A stretch of DNA of 52,329 nt from Candidatus Nanopelagicales bacterium (GTDB lineage Bacteria > Actinomycetota > Actinomycetes > S36-B12 > CAIYMF01). The translations under genes were made by a program, and so were the position numbers. Positions 30,068 to 40,384 of the stretch are shown one piece after another; position 1 is the first letter of the stretch, and each line of letters opens with the position of its first letter. Under the pieces are notes generated by a model. That model was not told where the DNA came from. It ran no database searches and was given only the letters and a program-made list of their open reading frames with translations. Location of the stretch: contig JALOLK010000017.1 of NCBI GenBank assembly GCA_025456015.1, positions 1 through 52,329 of the forward strand, in the 5' to 3' direction.

Positions 30068-32218
30068 ATGACCGAGACCATCGCTGAGCACGACGCCACG
30101 GCGGAGCAGCCCGGGCCGGACGCCGCGCAGGTCGCCGCCAGCGCCACGCCAGCACCGCTGCCGCCCGACCGCTTCGCCGATCGCGAGCTGTCGTGGCTGT
30201 CGTTCAACGAGCGCGTCCTCCAGCTGGCCGAGGACCCGGAGCTGCCGCTGCTCGAGCGCGCCAAGTTCCTGGCCATCTTCGCCTCGAACCTCGACGAGTT
30301 CTTCATGGTCCGGGTCGCCGGGCTCAAGCGGCGCATCGACGCCGGCATCGCGGTGCGCGCGGCCAGCGGCCTGATGCCCCGCGAGCTGCTCGACCTCATC
30401 CTGACCCGCACCCGCGCCCTGGTCGATCGGCACGCCGCGTGCTTCAGCGAGTCCGTGCTGCCCGCCCTGCGCACCCACGGCATCCAGGTGCTGCGCTACC
30501 ACGCGGCCACCGCCGACGAGCAGGCCTCCCTGCGCCGGCTGTTCCTGGACAAGGTGTTCCCGGTGCTGACGCCGCTGGCCGTGGACCCCGCCCACCCGTT
30601 CCCCTACATCTCGGGCCTGAGCCTCAACCTGGCCGTGGTGGTGCGCAACCCGACGACCGGCACCGAGCTGTTCGCCCGCGTGAAGGTGCCGCCGAGCCTG
30701 CCGCGGTTCCTCTCGGTGGGCCACCAGCGCTTCGTGCCGCTCGAGGAGGTCATCGCGGCCAACCTCGCGGACCTGTTCCCGGGCATGGAGATCCTCCAGC
30801 AGCACTCGTTCCGGGTCACGCGCAACGAGGACGTCGAGGTGGAGGAGGACGACGCCGAGAACCTGCTCAAGGCCCTCGAGCGCGAGCTCATGCGCCGGCG
30901 GTTCGGCCCACCCGTGCGCCTCGAGGTGGAGCGCTCGATCGACCCGTACGTCCTCGAGGTGCTCGTGCGCGAGCTCGGGATCTCCGACGAGGAGGTGTTC
31001 GCGCTGCCCGGCCCGCTGGACCTGACGGGGCTGTGGACCATCTACGCGATCGACCGCGACGACCTCAAGGAGACCGCGTTCCTGCCCAAGACCTCCCCGC
31101 AGCTGTCGGAGGTGGAGACCGCCTCGGCCCCCGACGTGCTCGAGGCCATGCGCGACCACGACGTGCTGCTGCACCACCCGTACGACTCGTTCTCCACCAG
31201 CGTGCAGCGCTTCCTCGAGCAGGCGGCCGCGGACCCGAAGGTGCTGGCGATCAAGCAGACCCTCTACCGCACCTCGGGGGACTCCCCCATCGTCGATGCG
31301 CTGATCGACGCCGCGCAGGCCGGCAAGCAGGTGCTGGCCCTGGTCGAGATCAAGGCCCGGTTCGACGAGCAGGCCAACATCAGCTGGGCCCGCAAGCTCG
31401 AGCGCCAGGGCGTGCACGTCGTCTACGGCCTGGTGGGGCTGAAGACCCACTGCAAGCTCAGCATGGTGGTCCGCGACGACGGCGAGCGGCTGCGCCGCTA
31501 CGTCCACATCGGCACCGGCAACTACCACCCGAAGACCGCGCGGCTCTACGAGGACATGGGCCTGCTCACGACCGATCCGGAGGTCGGCGAGGACGTCAGC
31601 CACGTGTTCAACGTGCTCTCGGGCTACTCCATGAACACCACCTACCAGCGCCTGCTCGTGGCGCCGCACTCGATCCGCAGCGGCCTGATCGAGCGCATCG
31701 AGCGCGAGGTGGAGCACCACCGGTCGGGCCGGCCGGCGCGGGTGCGGTTCAAGTGCAACTCGATCGTCGACGAGGCGATCGTGGACGCCCTGTACCGCGC
31801 CTCCCAGGCCGGGGTGCCGGTGGACGTGTGGGTGCGCGGCATCTGCGCGGTGCGCCCGGGCGTGCCCGGGATGAGCGAGAACATCCGGGTCCGCTCGATC
31901 CTCGGCCGGTTCCTCGAGCACTCACGGGCCTACGAGTTCACCAACGGTGGCCGCATCGAGACCTGGATCGGCTCCGCGGACCTCATGCACCGCAACCTGG
32001 ACCGCCGCGTGGAGGTGCTCGTGCGGCTCAGCGACGACCACGCCCAGGACGTCGCGGGGCTGCTCGACCTGGGCTTCGCCGACACGATGAAGGCCTGGAT
32101 CGGCCAGCCCGACGGCACCTGGGTGCGCCACGTGACCCCGGACGGGACCGGCGGGCAGGACCTGCAGGAGTTCCTCATCGAGCGGCGCACGCGGGCCGCC
32201 CGGCGTCGGGCCGGCTGA
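30068..32218 (+). CDS. ppk1: RNA degradosome-type polyphosphate kinase PPK1
   Basis: [70 protein letters not shown]. Confidence 0.97.
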   Translation: MTETIAEHDATAEQPGPDAAQVAASATPAPLPPDRFADRELSWLSFNERVLQLAEDPELPLLERAKFLAIFASNLDEFFMVRVAGLKRRIDAGIAVRAASGLMPRELLDLILTRTRALVDRHAACFSESVLPALRTHGIQVLRYHAATADEQASLRRLFLDKVFPVLTPLAVDPAHPFPYISGLSLNLAVVVRNPTTGTELFARVKVPPSLPRFLSVGHQRFVPLEEVIAANLADLFPGMEILQQHSFRVTRNEDVEVEEDDAENLLKALERELMRRRFGPPVRLEVERSIDPYVLEVLVRELGISDEEVFALPGPLDLTGLWTIYAIDRDDLKETAFLPKTSPQLSEVETASAPDVLEAMRDHDVLLHHPYDSFSTSVQRFLEQAAADPKVLAIKQTLYRTSGDSPIVDALIDAAQAGKQVLALVEIKARFDEQANISWARKLERQGVHVVYGLVGLKTHCKLSMVVRDDGERLRRYVHIGTGNYHPKTARLYEDMGLLTTDPEVGEDVSHVFNVLSGYSMNTTYQRLLVAPHSIRSGLIERIEREVEHHRSGRPARVRFKCNSIVDEAIVDALYRASQAGVPVDVWVRGICAVRPGVPGMSENIRVRSILGRFLEHSRAYEFTNGGRIETWIGSADLMHRNLDRRVEVLVRLSDDHAQDVAGLLDLGFADTMKAWIGQPDGTWVRHVTPDGTGGQDLQEFLIERRTRAARRRAG

Positions 32219-32255
32219 GCGGCGCTCCGGCAGGGCGACCAACGGCGCGCGGGCG

Positions 32256-32276
32256 ACGTCCCGGCGCCCGGGACGT
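32256..32276. terminator. hairpin after ppk1
   Basis: ACGTCCCGG-CGC-CCGGGACGT 9-bp perfect stem. Confidence 0.4.
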
Positions 32277-32355
32277 TCACCTGGGCATGGGATGCTGGCG
32301 CGGCCGGTCCGCCCGCGCGCGCCCGGCCCGTTCTCGACGACCTGAGAGGCCCCAC

Positions 32356-33912
32356 GTGAGCGACGACGCCGTCCCCGACCGGATGGTGGAGCACACCCTG
32401 CGCGTCCACGCCCTGTTCCGGATGCCCGAGCTGGCCGGGACCGTCCCGGGCCTGGCCGGCAGCACGATCACCACCGGGATCGCCCGCGTGGATCGCCGCG
32501 ACACCGTGGAGCTGCGCGCGACCTACCACGACACCGCCGACCTGCGGCTCATCCGCTGGGGGGTCCGCCTGCGCCGCCGCGAGGGTGGCCCCGACGAGGG
32601 CTGGCACCTGACGCTGCCCGTGGAGGGCGCCACGGCCGGCAGCCTCGACGAGGTGCGCCTGCCGCTGGACGCCGGCGCGGTGGGCGCGGTGCCCGGCGCG
32701 CTGGCCGACGTCGTCACGCCGCTGGCGCGACGCGAGCCGCTGGTCCCGGTGGCCACGCTGCTGACCGCCCGCACGGTCCACGTGCTGCACGACATGGGCG
32801 GCACCGCAGTGGCCGAGGTGGTCGACGACGTGGTGTCGATCATGGACGGCGACGTCGTGGCCGGCCGCTTCCGCGAGCTCGAGCTGGCCACGCTCACCGG
32901 CGACGCAGGCGTGCTCGACCCGGTGCTGGCCGTGCTCGAGGCCCACGGGGCGATGCCGGGGACCACCAGCAAGCCCGGGGCCGCGCTCGGCCCGCGGGCC
33001 AAGGACGACCCCGACGTGCCCGAGACGGTCCGGGCCACGCCGGACGACCCGGCCGGGGACGCCGTGCACGCCCACCTGGTCACCCACGTGCGCCGCTTCC
33101 TGCTGCAGGACATGCGGGTGCGCCGCGACCTGCCCGACTCGGTGCACCAGATGCGCGTGGCCGCCCGGCGCCTGCGCAGCGGCCTGCGCGTGTTCGCACC
33201 CCTGGTCGACGAGGCCTGGAGCCGGCACCTGCGCGACGAGCTGGGCTGGGCGGCCTCCGAGCTGGGCCTGAGCCGCGACTCCGAGGTGCTGCTGGCCCGC
33301 CTGGATGCCCACGCCGACGAGCTCGACGCGGTCGACGCCGCCCGCATCCACGAGCACATCGACCCGTTCATGCAGGCCAAGGTGCTGGCCGGTCGGGCCG
33401 AGGCCCTCGAGGCGCTGCGCTCCGAGCGCCACCTGGCGCTGCTCGACGCACTGGTCGACGCCGCCAACCATCCCCAGCTCTCCGAGGCCGCTGCCGCACC
33501 GGCCCGCGAGGCGCTGCCGCCCCTGTTCGACAAGGCGTGGCGCAAGCTGGCCAAGGAGGTCAAGGCCCTCGAGCTCGACGGCCCGAGCGACGAGTGGCAC
33601 GAGACCCGGATCACGGCCAAGCGCGCCCGCTACGCCGCGGAGGCCCTCGTGCCGGTGTTCGGCACCCCGGCCAAGGGCCTGGCCACCGCGCTCAGCGACG
33701 TCACCGAGCAGCTCGGCGAGCACCAGGACGCCTCGATCGCCAAGGACACCTGCCGCGAGCTGGCCGAGCACTTCGACGGGCCCACCGGGTTCTCCCTGGG
33801 CCTGCTGCACGCCCACGAGGGCGAGCTCGAGATGGTCGCCCGGGTGGCGCTGATGCAGCGCTGGCCCGACGTGCGGGCCGTGGCCAGGCGCACCGAGCTC
33901 GGGGCAGGCTGA
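32356..33912 (+). CDS. CYTH and CHAD domain-containing protein
   Basis: GTG start; N-terminal YHDTADLRLIRWGVRLRRREGG (CYTH); C-terminal VHQMRVAARRLRSGLRVFAPL...HETRITAKRARYAAE (CHAD). Confidence 0.92.
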   Translation: MSDDAVPDRMVEHTLRVHALFRMPELAGTVPGLAGSTITTGIARVDRRDTVELRATYHDTADLRLIRWGVRLRRREGGPDEGWHLTLPVEGATAGSLDEVRLPLDAGAVGAVPGALADVVTPLARREPLVPVATLLTARTVHVLHDMGGTAVAEVVDDVVSIMDGDVVAGRFRELELATLTGDAGVLDPVLAVLEAHGAMPGTTSKPGAALGPRAKDDPDVPETVRATPDDPAGDAVHAHLVTHVRRFLLQDMRVRRDLPDSVHQMRVAARRLRSGLRVFAPLVDEAWSRHLRDELGWAASELGLSRDSEVLLARLDAHADELDAVDAARIHEHIDPFMQAKVLAGRAEALEALRSERHLALLDALVDAANHPQLSEAAAAPAREALPPLFDKAWRKLAKEVKALELDGPSDEWHETRITAKRARYAAEALVPVFGTPAKGLATALSDVTEQLGEHQDASIAKDTCRELAEHFDGPTGFSLGLLHAHEGELEMVARVALMQRWPDVRAVARRTELGAG

Positions 33913-33919
33913 GGCGAGC

Positions 33920-34858
33920 ATGCCGTCCGCTCCCCGCGACGTGATCCGCGCCGCAGGGGTCGTGCTCACCAGGGGGGTGGGCAGGGACCTCGAGGTGGCG
34001 GTCATCCATCGACGCCGGCGCCGTGACTGGTCGCTGCCCAAGGGCAAGCTCGACCCCGGCGAGCACGCGATCGAGGCCGCGGTGCGCGAGTGCGAGGAGG
34101 AGACCGGGTTCACCTGCGTCCTCGACGTGCCCCTGCCGACCCAGCACTACCGGGTCGACGCCATCCCCAAGGTGGTCGAGTACTGGCGGGCCAGCCTCGT
34201 GGCAGGCGAGTTCGCCGAGAACAAGGAGGTCGACCGGCTGCGCTGGATGCGCCCGCGGGACGCGGCCAAGGTGCTCACCTACCCCCGCGACGCCGACCTC
34301 GTGGCCCTGGCCGCGCGCACGCCCCCGACCATCCCGTTCCTGCTCATGCGCCACACGAGTGCCGAGAAGCGCGCCGACTGGGCGCGCCGGACCGGCCGCG
34401 ACCGCGACGATCCCGCGCGCGGCCTGCTCGAGCGCGGCGAGTGGGAGGCCCGCCGGGTGATCCCCCTGCTGCGGGCGTTCGGCGTGCGCCACCTGCACTC
34501 CTCGGACGCCGAGCGCTGCTTGGCCTCGTTGCGCCCGGCGGCGGCCGCGCTCGGGGCCGGGATCCGGCTGGAGCCCACGATCGCCGAGGACCACTTCCTC
34601 AAGGATCCGGATCCGGGGGTCGCCCGCACGCTCGAGCTCGTGAGCCAGCCGTGGCCGATGGTGCTGTGCTCGCACCGGCCGGTCATCCCGGTCCAGCTGG
34701 CGGCGCTGCGGCGCCTGGCCGGGGGCCCGAGCTTCCCCGACCGGGTCCGGCCGGGCAGCTTCTTCGTGTTCCACCGCACCTGGGTGAACCGGCCCCTGGA
34801 CATGACCGTGCAGGTGGTCGCCGGCGCCCAGCACGACCTGCCGATGCTGCACGCCTGA
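33920..34858 (+). CDS. mutT1: NUDIX hydrolase fused to histidine phosphatase, MutT1-like
   Basis: DWSLPKGKLDPGEHAIEAAVRECEEETGF Nudix box; PFLLMRHTSAEKRADW RHG-type motif. Confidence 0.9.
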   Translation: MPSAPRDVIRAAGVVLTRGVGRDLEVAVIHRRRRRDWSLPKGKLDPGEHAIEAAVRECEEETGFTCVLDVPLPTQHYRVDAIPKVVEYWRASLVAGEFAENKEVDRLRWMRPRDAAKVLTYPRDADLVALAARTPPTIPFLLMRHTSAEKRADWARRTGRDRDDPARGLLERGEWEARRVIPLLRAFGVRHLHSSDAERCLASLRPAAAALGAGIRLEPTIAEDHFLKDPDPGVARTLELVSQPWPMVLCSHRPVIPVQLAALRRLAGGPSFPDRVRPGSFFVFHRTWVNRPLDMTVQVVAGAQHDLPMLHA

Positions 34859-34872
34859 GCGGCCGTCGAGGA

Positions 34873-34956
34873 CGATTCGCTCCGGGTTCTGGAGCGCGCA
34901 CGCACGATCGCTCCAATTCCTGCATCGCGAAGCGGTACCGGACTTGGAGCGAATCG
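34873..34956. repeat. intergenic inverted-repeat cluster between convergent mutT1 and pstB
   Basis: CGATTCGCTCC ... CGATCGCTCCAA ... TTGGAGCGAATCG; 11-bp perfect outer arms 34873-34883 / 34946-34956. Confidence 0.65.
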
Positions 34957-34997
34957 CGAGGGAGTGCGGGCAACGCCGCGCGAAGCGATGCGCCGGA

Positions 34998-35777
34998 TCA
35001 GCCGAAGCGGCCCGAGATGTAGTCCTCGGTGGCCTGCTCCTTGGGGTGGGAGAAGATGTCCGAGGTTGTGCCCGACTCGACGAGCCGGCCCGGCTGGCCG
35101 ACCCCCGCGAGGTTGAAGAAGGCGGTCGTGTCCGAGACGCGGCCGGCCTGCTGCATGTTGTGGGTGACGATGACGATCGTGTAGTCCTCGACCAGCTCGC
35201 GGATCAGGTCCTCGATCGCCAGGGTCGAGATGGGGTCCAGCGCCGAGCACGGCTCGTCCATGAGCAGCACGTCGGGCTTCACGGCGATGGCGCGCGCGAT
35301 GCACAGCCGCTGCTGCTGGCCGCCGGACAGGCCCGAGCCCGGCCGATCGAGCCGGTCCTTGACCTCCTCCCAGAGGTTGGCGCCGCGCAGCGACTCCTCC
35401 ACGACGGCCTCAGCGTCGGACTTGCTCATCCGCTCGCCGGCCAGGCGGACGCCGGCCAGGACGTTCTCCGCGATGGACATGGTCGGGAACGGGTTCGGCC
35501 GCTGGAAGACCATGCCGATCGTGCGCCGCACGTTCACGGGGTCAACGCCAGTGCCGTAGATGTCCTCCCCGTTGAGCAGGACCTTGCCCTTGACGTAGGC
35601 GCCCGGGATCACCTCGTGCATGCGGTTGATCGTGCGCAGGACCGTGGACTTGCCACAGCCGGACGGCCCGATGAACGCCGTGACCGCGTTCTTGGCGACG
35701 GTGAGCGAGACGCCCTCCACGGCCTTGAAGGTGCCGTAGTAGATGTCGACGTCCTGCAGCTCGACGGACTTGCTCAT
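34998..35777 (-). CDS. pstB: phosphate ABC transporter ATP-binding protein
   Basis: [39 protein letters not shown]. Confidence 0.97.
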   Translation of the reverse strand: MSKSVELQDVDIYYGTFKAVEGVSLTVAKNAVTAFIGPSGCGKSTVLRTINRMHEVIPGAYVKGKVLLNGEDIYGTGVDPVNVRRTIGMVFQRPNPFPTMSIAENVLAGVRLAGERMSKSDAEAVVEESLRGANLWEEVKDRLDRPGSGLSGGQQQRLCIARAIAVKPDVLLMDEPCSALDPISTLAIEDLIRELVEDYTIVIVTHNMQQAGRVSDTTAFFNLAGVGQPGRLVESGTTSDIFSHPKEQATEDYISGRFG

Positions 35778-35787
35778 GGGAGCGGGC

Positions 35788-36843
35788 TCACCCCTTCGGG
35801 GCGAAGCGTGCGGCAAGCAGCTTCGCGGTGATGTAGAAGAGCATGACGATGGTGATCAGGACCAGCGCGCCGCCCCAGGCGCGCCCGACCGAGGCGCTGG
35901 TGCCGCTGGTGATCTGGTCCCAGATGAACAGCGGCAGCGAGGCCTGCGGGCCCTCGAGCGGGTTGTAGTTGTAACTCTGGGTCAGGAACGTGGTGAGCAG
36001 CAGGGGGGCGGTCTCGCCGGCGACGCGCGCCACCGAGAGCATCGCGCCGGTCACGATGCCGGCCAGCGCGGTGGGCAGCACCACCTTGAGGATCGTGCGG
36101 AACTTCGGCACGCCGAGGGCGTACGACGCCTCCCGCAGGTCGTTCGGGACGATCTTGAGCATCTCCTCGGTCGTCCTGATGATGACCGGCAGCATGAGGA
36201 TCGCCAGGGCCAGCGCGGCGGCGAATCCGGAGCGCTCCAGGCCCAGGCCCAGCACGAAGGCCGTGAAGATGAACAGGCCGGCGACGATCGAGGGGATGCC
36301 CGTCATCACGTCGACGAAGAAGGAGATGACCTTGGCGAGCCGACCGCGGCCGTACTCGACCAGGTAGATCGCGGCGAGGATGCCCACGGGCACGGCGAAG
36401 GCGGCGGCGATGCCCACCTGCTGCAGCGTGCCGACGATGGCGTGGCCCACGCCGCCGCCCTCGGCGCGCGGGCTGACGTTGCGCATCGAGTCGGTGAGGA
36501 AGGCCCAGCTCATCACCGCCAGGCCCTTGACGAGCACCGTGAACAGCACCGAGACCAGCGGCACGATGGCCGCCACGAAGGTGGAGTACACCAGCGTCGT
36601 CGCGAGGCGGTCCACTGCGTGCCGGCGGCCCTCCACCCGGAAGCTCCAGATGCTCTGGATGACCAGGAAGACCAGGGCGGCGACGATCGCGGTGCCGAAC
36701 CAGCCGGCCAGGCCGGTGGTGAGGTTCAGGGCGAAGGCCGCGGCGACGGCGGAGGCACCGACCGTGGGCGTGGCCCAGCGGGGCAGCTGTCCGCCGATCA
36801 GCGAGCTGGGCTGCGAGCGGGTCGGCATCGTCGTGGTGGCCAT
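35788..36843 (-). CDS. pstA: phosphate ABC transporter permease PstA
   Basis: [57 protein letters not shown]. Confidence 0.95.
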   Translation of the reverse strand: MATTTMPTRSQPSSLIGGQLPRWATPTVGASAVAAAFALNLTTGLAGWFGTAIVAALVFLVIQSIWSFRVEGRRHAVDRLATTLVYSTFVAAIVPLVSVLFTVLVKGLAVMSWAFLTDSMRNVSPRAEGGGVGHAIVGTLQQVGIAAAFAVPVGILAAIYLVEYGRGRLAKVISFFVDVMTGIPSIVAGLFIFTAFVLGLGLERSGFAAALALAILMLPVIIRTTEEMLKIVPNDLREASYALGVPKFRTILKVVLPTALAGIVTGAMLSVARVAGETAPLLLTTFLTQSYNYNPLEGPQASLPLFIWDQITSGTSASVGRAWGGALVLITIVMLFYITAKLLAARFAPKG

Positions 36844-36844
36844 G

Positions 36845-37816
36845 TCAGTTGGCTCCTGAGAACTCGGCCCGCCGGGCGATGATGTACCGGGCGACCATGT
36901 TCACCGTCAGGGTCAGGACGAACAGCACCAGGCCACTGGCGATGAGGGCTGACAGGCCGGTGGTCCCGGCCTCGTTCCACTTCAGCGCGATGTTCGCGGC
37001 GAACGTGTTCCCGCCAGGCTCGGTGAGGTGCCAGTTGACCTCGAACTTCGCCGAGAGGATCAGCGCCACGGCGATCGTCTCGCCCAGCGCGCGGCCAAGG
37101 CCCAGCATGGCCGCCGAGATCATGCCCGGCTTGGCGAACGGGAAGACGGCCATCTTCACCATCTCCCAGCGGGTCGCGCCGAGCGCGAGCGCCGCCTCCT
37201 TATGGCCCGGGGGCACCTGCAGGATCACCTCCCGGCTGACCGCCGCGACGGTCGGCAGGATCATGATGCTGAGCACCAGGGAGGCCAGGAACAGGCTCTT
37301 GCCGTACAGGTCCAGGCGGTTGTCGAAGAGGATCGTCCAGCCCACCCAGTCGTTCAGCCAGACCTGGATGCCCTCCGAGCCGGACAGCAGCACCTCGAGG
37401 CCCCACAGGCCGAAGATGATCGAGGGCACGGCGGCGAGCAGGTCGGTGATGAAGGCCAGCGAGCTGGACAACCGCCGGCCGGCGTACAGCGAGATGAACA
37501 GGGCGATCCCGATGCCGACCGGCACGGCGAGCGTCATGGCGATGATCGCCGACACGACCGTGCCGAACAGCAGGGCCCCGATCCCGAAGACCGACGGGTC
37601 CCCGTCGGGGTTCCACGACTGCTCGGTGAGGAAGTTGCCGGTGTTCTCGGCCAGGGACGGGATCGAGCGCCAGATGAGGAACGCGGCGATGGCCGCCATG
37701 ATGACGAGCACCAGCAGGCCGGCGCCCCTCGACACACCGCTGAACGCGCGGTCCCCCCGACGCACGCTGGCACCGCTGATCGACGAGGTGCTCGTCGTGG
37801 TGGACGACTCAGCCAT
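36845..37816 (-). CDS. pstC: phosphate ABC transporter permease PstC
   Basis: LAAVPSIIFGLWGLEVL; EAALALGATRWEMVKMAVFPFAKPGMISAAMLGLGRALGETIAVALIL. Confidence 0.95.
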   Translation of the reverse strand: MAESSTTTSTSSISGASVRRGDRAFSGVSRGAGLLVLVIMAAIAAFLIWRSIPSLAENTGNFLTEQSWNPDGDPSVFGIGALLFGTVVSAIIAMTLAVPVGIGIALFISLYAGRRLSSSLAFITDLLAAVPSIIFGLWGLEVLLSGSEGIQVWLNDWVGWTILFDNRLDLYGKSLFLASLVLSIMILPTVAAVSREVILQVPPGHKEAALALGATRWEMVKMAVFPFAKPGMISAAMLGLGRALGETIAVALILSAKFEVNWHLTEPGGNTFAANIALKWNEAGTTGLSALIASGLVLFVLTLTVNMVARYIIARRAEFSGAN

Positions 37817-37854
37817 CCCTGGTCCTGTTCGGTCGTGTGCAGGTGTGGAGCAGC

Positions 37855-37902
37855 GATCGCGCCGGTGGGTGCTCGGTCAGTGCCACACCCACCGGCGCGA
37901 TC
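37855..37902 (-). promoter_or_regulatory. 17-bp perfect hairpin between pstS and pstC
   Basis: GATCGCGCCGGTGGGTG-14 nt-CACCCACCGGCGCGATC. Confidence 0.75.
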
Positions 37903-37917
37903 ATCGCATCGGGACGA

Positions 37918-39012
37918 TCAGGACAGCGCCTCGACCGAGGACTGGACCTTGGTGAGCAGGTCGCCGGTGATCGGCACGTAGCCGATCTCCTCGAGGATGC
38001 CCTGGCCCTCCGTGCTCGACGCGTACTGCAGGAACGGCTTGACCACATCCAGCTGCTCGGCGGGCAGGCCCGTCTCGCAGGTGATCTGGTAGGTGACCAG
38101 CACGATCGGGTAGGCGTTGGCCTCCGCGATGGTGGGGTCGAGCTCGAGGCCGAGGTCGTTGCCCGAGCCGGTCACGGTGGCCGCGGCGATGGCGTTGGCC
38201 GCGTTGGCCGAGGTCGCCTCCACGGCACCGCCGCCGTTGTCGACCTTGGCGGCCTTGAGGTCACCGTCGAGGACGAAGCTCAGCTCGACGTAGCCGATCG
38301 AGTTCTTCGTGGACGTCAGCGAGGAGGCGACGCCGTCGCTGCCCTTCGAGCCCTGGCCGCCCGGCGCGGTCCAGGCCTTGCCAACCTCGTAGGTCCAGGC
38401 GTCGGGCACGGTGGCGGCGAGGTAGCTGTTGAAGTTCTGGGTGGTGCCCGACTCGTCGCTGCGGTGGAACTGCGCGATCGGGGCGTCAGGCAGGGCCACG
38501 CCCTGGTTGAGCTCGGCGATCTTCGGATCGTTCCACTTGGTGATGGAGCTGTCGAAGATCCCGGCGATGACCTCGGGGGTGAGGGTCAGGCTGTCGACGC
38601 CGTCGACGTTGTAGGCGATCGCGATCGCGCCGCCGACCAGCGGGATGTGGATGGCCGGACCGCTGGCGCACCGTGCATCGGCCGCCGCCTGCTCCTCGTC
38701 CTTCATCACGGCGTCGGAGCCGGCGAAGGCCGTCTGGTTGTTGGTGAAGTCCTGGATGCCGGCCCCGGACCCGTTGGCCTGGTAGTCGATGGTGACCTCA
38801 GGGTTGGCGCTCTGGAAGGCGTTGACCCACTCGGCCATCGCGTTCTTCTGCGCCGACGAGCCGGAGGCTTTGATGCTGCCCGAGACAGCGGTGCCGCCGC
38901 CAGCGCCACCGGTCGCGCCGGTGTCGGCCTGGTCGGCATCGCTGCAGCCAGCCAGGGTCAGGGCGAGCGCGGCCGCGACGGCTGCGGTCGGGATGAGGCG
39001 GTGCTTCACCAT
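37918..39012 (-). CDS. pstS: phosphate ABC transporter substrate-binding lipoprotein PstS
   Basis: Lipobox LTLAGC; GSIKASGSSAQKNAMAEWVNAFQ; DYQANGSGAGIQDFTNNQTAFAGSDAVM. Confidence 0.96.
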   Translation of the reverse strand: MVKHRLIPTAAVAAALALTLAGCSDADQADTGATGGAGGGTAVSGSIKASGSSAQKNAMAEWVNAFQSANPEVTIDYQANGSGAGIQDFTNNQTAFAGSDAVMKDEEQAAADARCASGPAIHIPLVGGAIAIAYNVDGVDSLTLTPEVIAGIFDSSITKWNDPKIAELNQGVALPDAPIAQFHRSDESGTTQNFNSYLAATVPDAWTYEVGKAWTAPGGQGSKGSDGVASSLTSTKNSIGYVELSFVLDGDLKAAKVDNGGGAVEATSANAANAIAAATVTGSGNDLGLELDPTIAEANAYPIVLVTYQITCETGLPAEQLDVVKPFLQYASSTEGQGILEEIGYVPITGDLLTKVQSSVEALS

Positions 39013-39085
39013 GTGCTCCTTGGTTCTGTCCGTGGCTTGGTTGCCGAGCCGGACGGTAGGGGCCTGATCCGAATGCGCGGCATGG

Positions 39086-39107
39086 AGTCGGTGAACTGCA
39101 GGTGAAC
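39086..39107 (-). promoter_or_regulatory. PHO box upstream of pstS
   Basis: Minus strand GTTCACCTGCA-GTTCACCGACT, two perfect GTTCACC cores 11 bp apart. Confidence 0.75.
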
Positions 39108-39204
39108 GCCGCCCATCGACTCGGTCCAGCCCGAGCGCCCCCGGCTCGGAAATCGGACGAAACGTGGCGGGGATCAGCCCCGGCCGGGGTCGCGCCAGTC
39201 CCGC

Positions 39205-40125
39205 TCAGACGGTGGCGACGGCGGGGAACACGCCCGCGCGCGGCAGGTACGCGGGCAGGTCGCGACCGAGCAGCTCTCCAAGCCAGGCACTGGCCGCGAT
39301 CGCCGCATCGAGATCCACGCCGGTCTGGTACCCGCTGCGGTGCAGGGCGTAGACGAGGTCCTCGGTCGCGATGTTGCCCGTGGCGCGCGGGGCGAACGGG
39401 CAGCCGCCGATGCCACCCAGGCTCGCGTCGAGGACGCTGACGCCGGCATCAGCGGCGGCCAGGGCGTTGGCGTACCCGGTGTTGCGGGTGTTGTGGAAGT
39501 GCGCGCGCAGGCGCAGGTCGCCGGTCAGGGCGCGCGTGGCGGCGACCCGCGCCGCCACGTCGGACGGCACGGCCACCCCGATGGTGTCGGCCAGGGCGAC
39601 CTCGGCGACGCCGGTCGCCGCCACGGCGTCGACCACCCGACGCAGGCGGTCCATCGGCACCTCGCCGGAGAAGGGGCACCCGAACGCCACCGACAGGGTG
39701 ACCGTGGGCACGATGCCCGCAGCCCGAGCCAGTGGCGCCACCTCGGCGACCACCGCGATCGCGTCGTCGGTGCCCATGCCCTGGTTGCGGTGGCTGAACT
39801 CCTCGGAGACCCCGACCACGCAGTTGACCTCGTCGACCCCGGCGGCGGCGGCCCGGTGGAAGCCGCGCGTGTTGAGCACCAGGCCGATCCACGAGGCCGG
39901 GCCGGGCACCGAGGCACGCACGCCCGCGACGACGGCTTCACCGTCGGCCATCTGGGGCACCAGCCGGGGGTTCACGAACGATGCGATCTCGGCCCGGCGC
40001 AGGCCTGCCGCCGCGCAGCGCGCGACGAGCTCGACCTTCTGCTCGGTGCTCAGCCGCGCCGCGTCGTTCTGCAGCCCGTCACGCGCGCTGACCTCGACCA
40101 GCTCGACGCGCTCATCCGCGCTCAC
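39205..40125 (-). CDS. hydroxymethylglutaryl-CoA lyase family protein
   Basis: GTG start; VELVEVSARDGLQNDAARLSTEQK; SVAFGCPFSGEV; HFHNTRNTGYANALAA; GGCPFAPRATGN. Confidence 0.9.
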   Translation of the reverse strand: MSADERVELVEVSARDGLQNDAARLSTEQKVELVARCAAAGLRRAEIASFVNPRLVPQMADGEAVVAGVRASVPGPASWIGLVLNTRGFHRAAAAGVDEVNCVVGVSEEFSHRNQGMGTDDAIAVVAEVAPLARAAGIVPTVTLSVAFGCPFSGEVPMDRLRRVVDAVAATGVAEVALADTIGVAVPSDVAARVAATRALTGDLRLRAHFHNTRNTGYANALAAADAGVSVLDASLGGIGGCPFAPRATGNIATEDLVYALHRSGYQTGVDLDAAIAASAWLGELLGRDLPAYLPRAGVFPAVATV

Positions 40126-40325
40126 GCGAGCGCGTACCCCGCCTCGTCGACGGCCGCGGCGACCTGCTCGCGCGACGGCTCCGGGTCGGCGGTCACGGTG
40201 ACCACGCCGGACTCGAGCTCGACCTCGACTGCCTGGACGCCGTCGATCGCCGACACCTCGTCGGTCACCGCCTGCACGCAGTGGGCGCAGGTCATGCCGG
40301 TCACGGTCCAGGTGCTCGTCGCCAT
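40122..40325 (-). CDS. heavy-metal-associated (CopZ-like) chaperone
   Basis: WTVTGMTCAHCVQAVTDEVSAIDGV HMA motif; overlaps the HMGL start. Confidence 0.92.
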   Translation of the reverse strand: MATSTWTVTGMTCAHCVQAVTDEVSAIDGVQAVEVELESGVVTVTADPEPSREQVAAAVDEAGYALA

Positions 40326-40384
40326 GGGCCCAAGGGTAGTCCCGACGGCACGCCCGCGTAGGCTCGCGGCGGAGGAGGCGCCGG

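Noticed and set aside
28877-31921. 1014-aa minus-strand ORF over mshD/ppk1
   Set aside because: Shadow of strongly supported genes; His/Val/Gln-rich with no domain signature.
32275-32285. single GTTCACC upstream of the CYTH-CHAD gene as a PHO box
   Set aside because: Only one 11-mer core, no phased second unit; overlaps the ppk1 hairpin. Not enough support.
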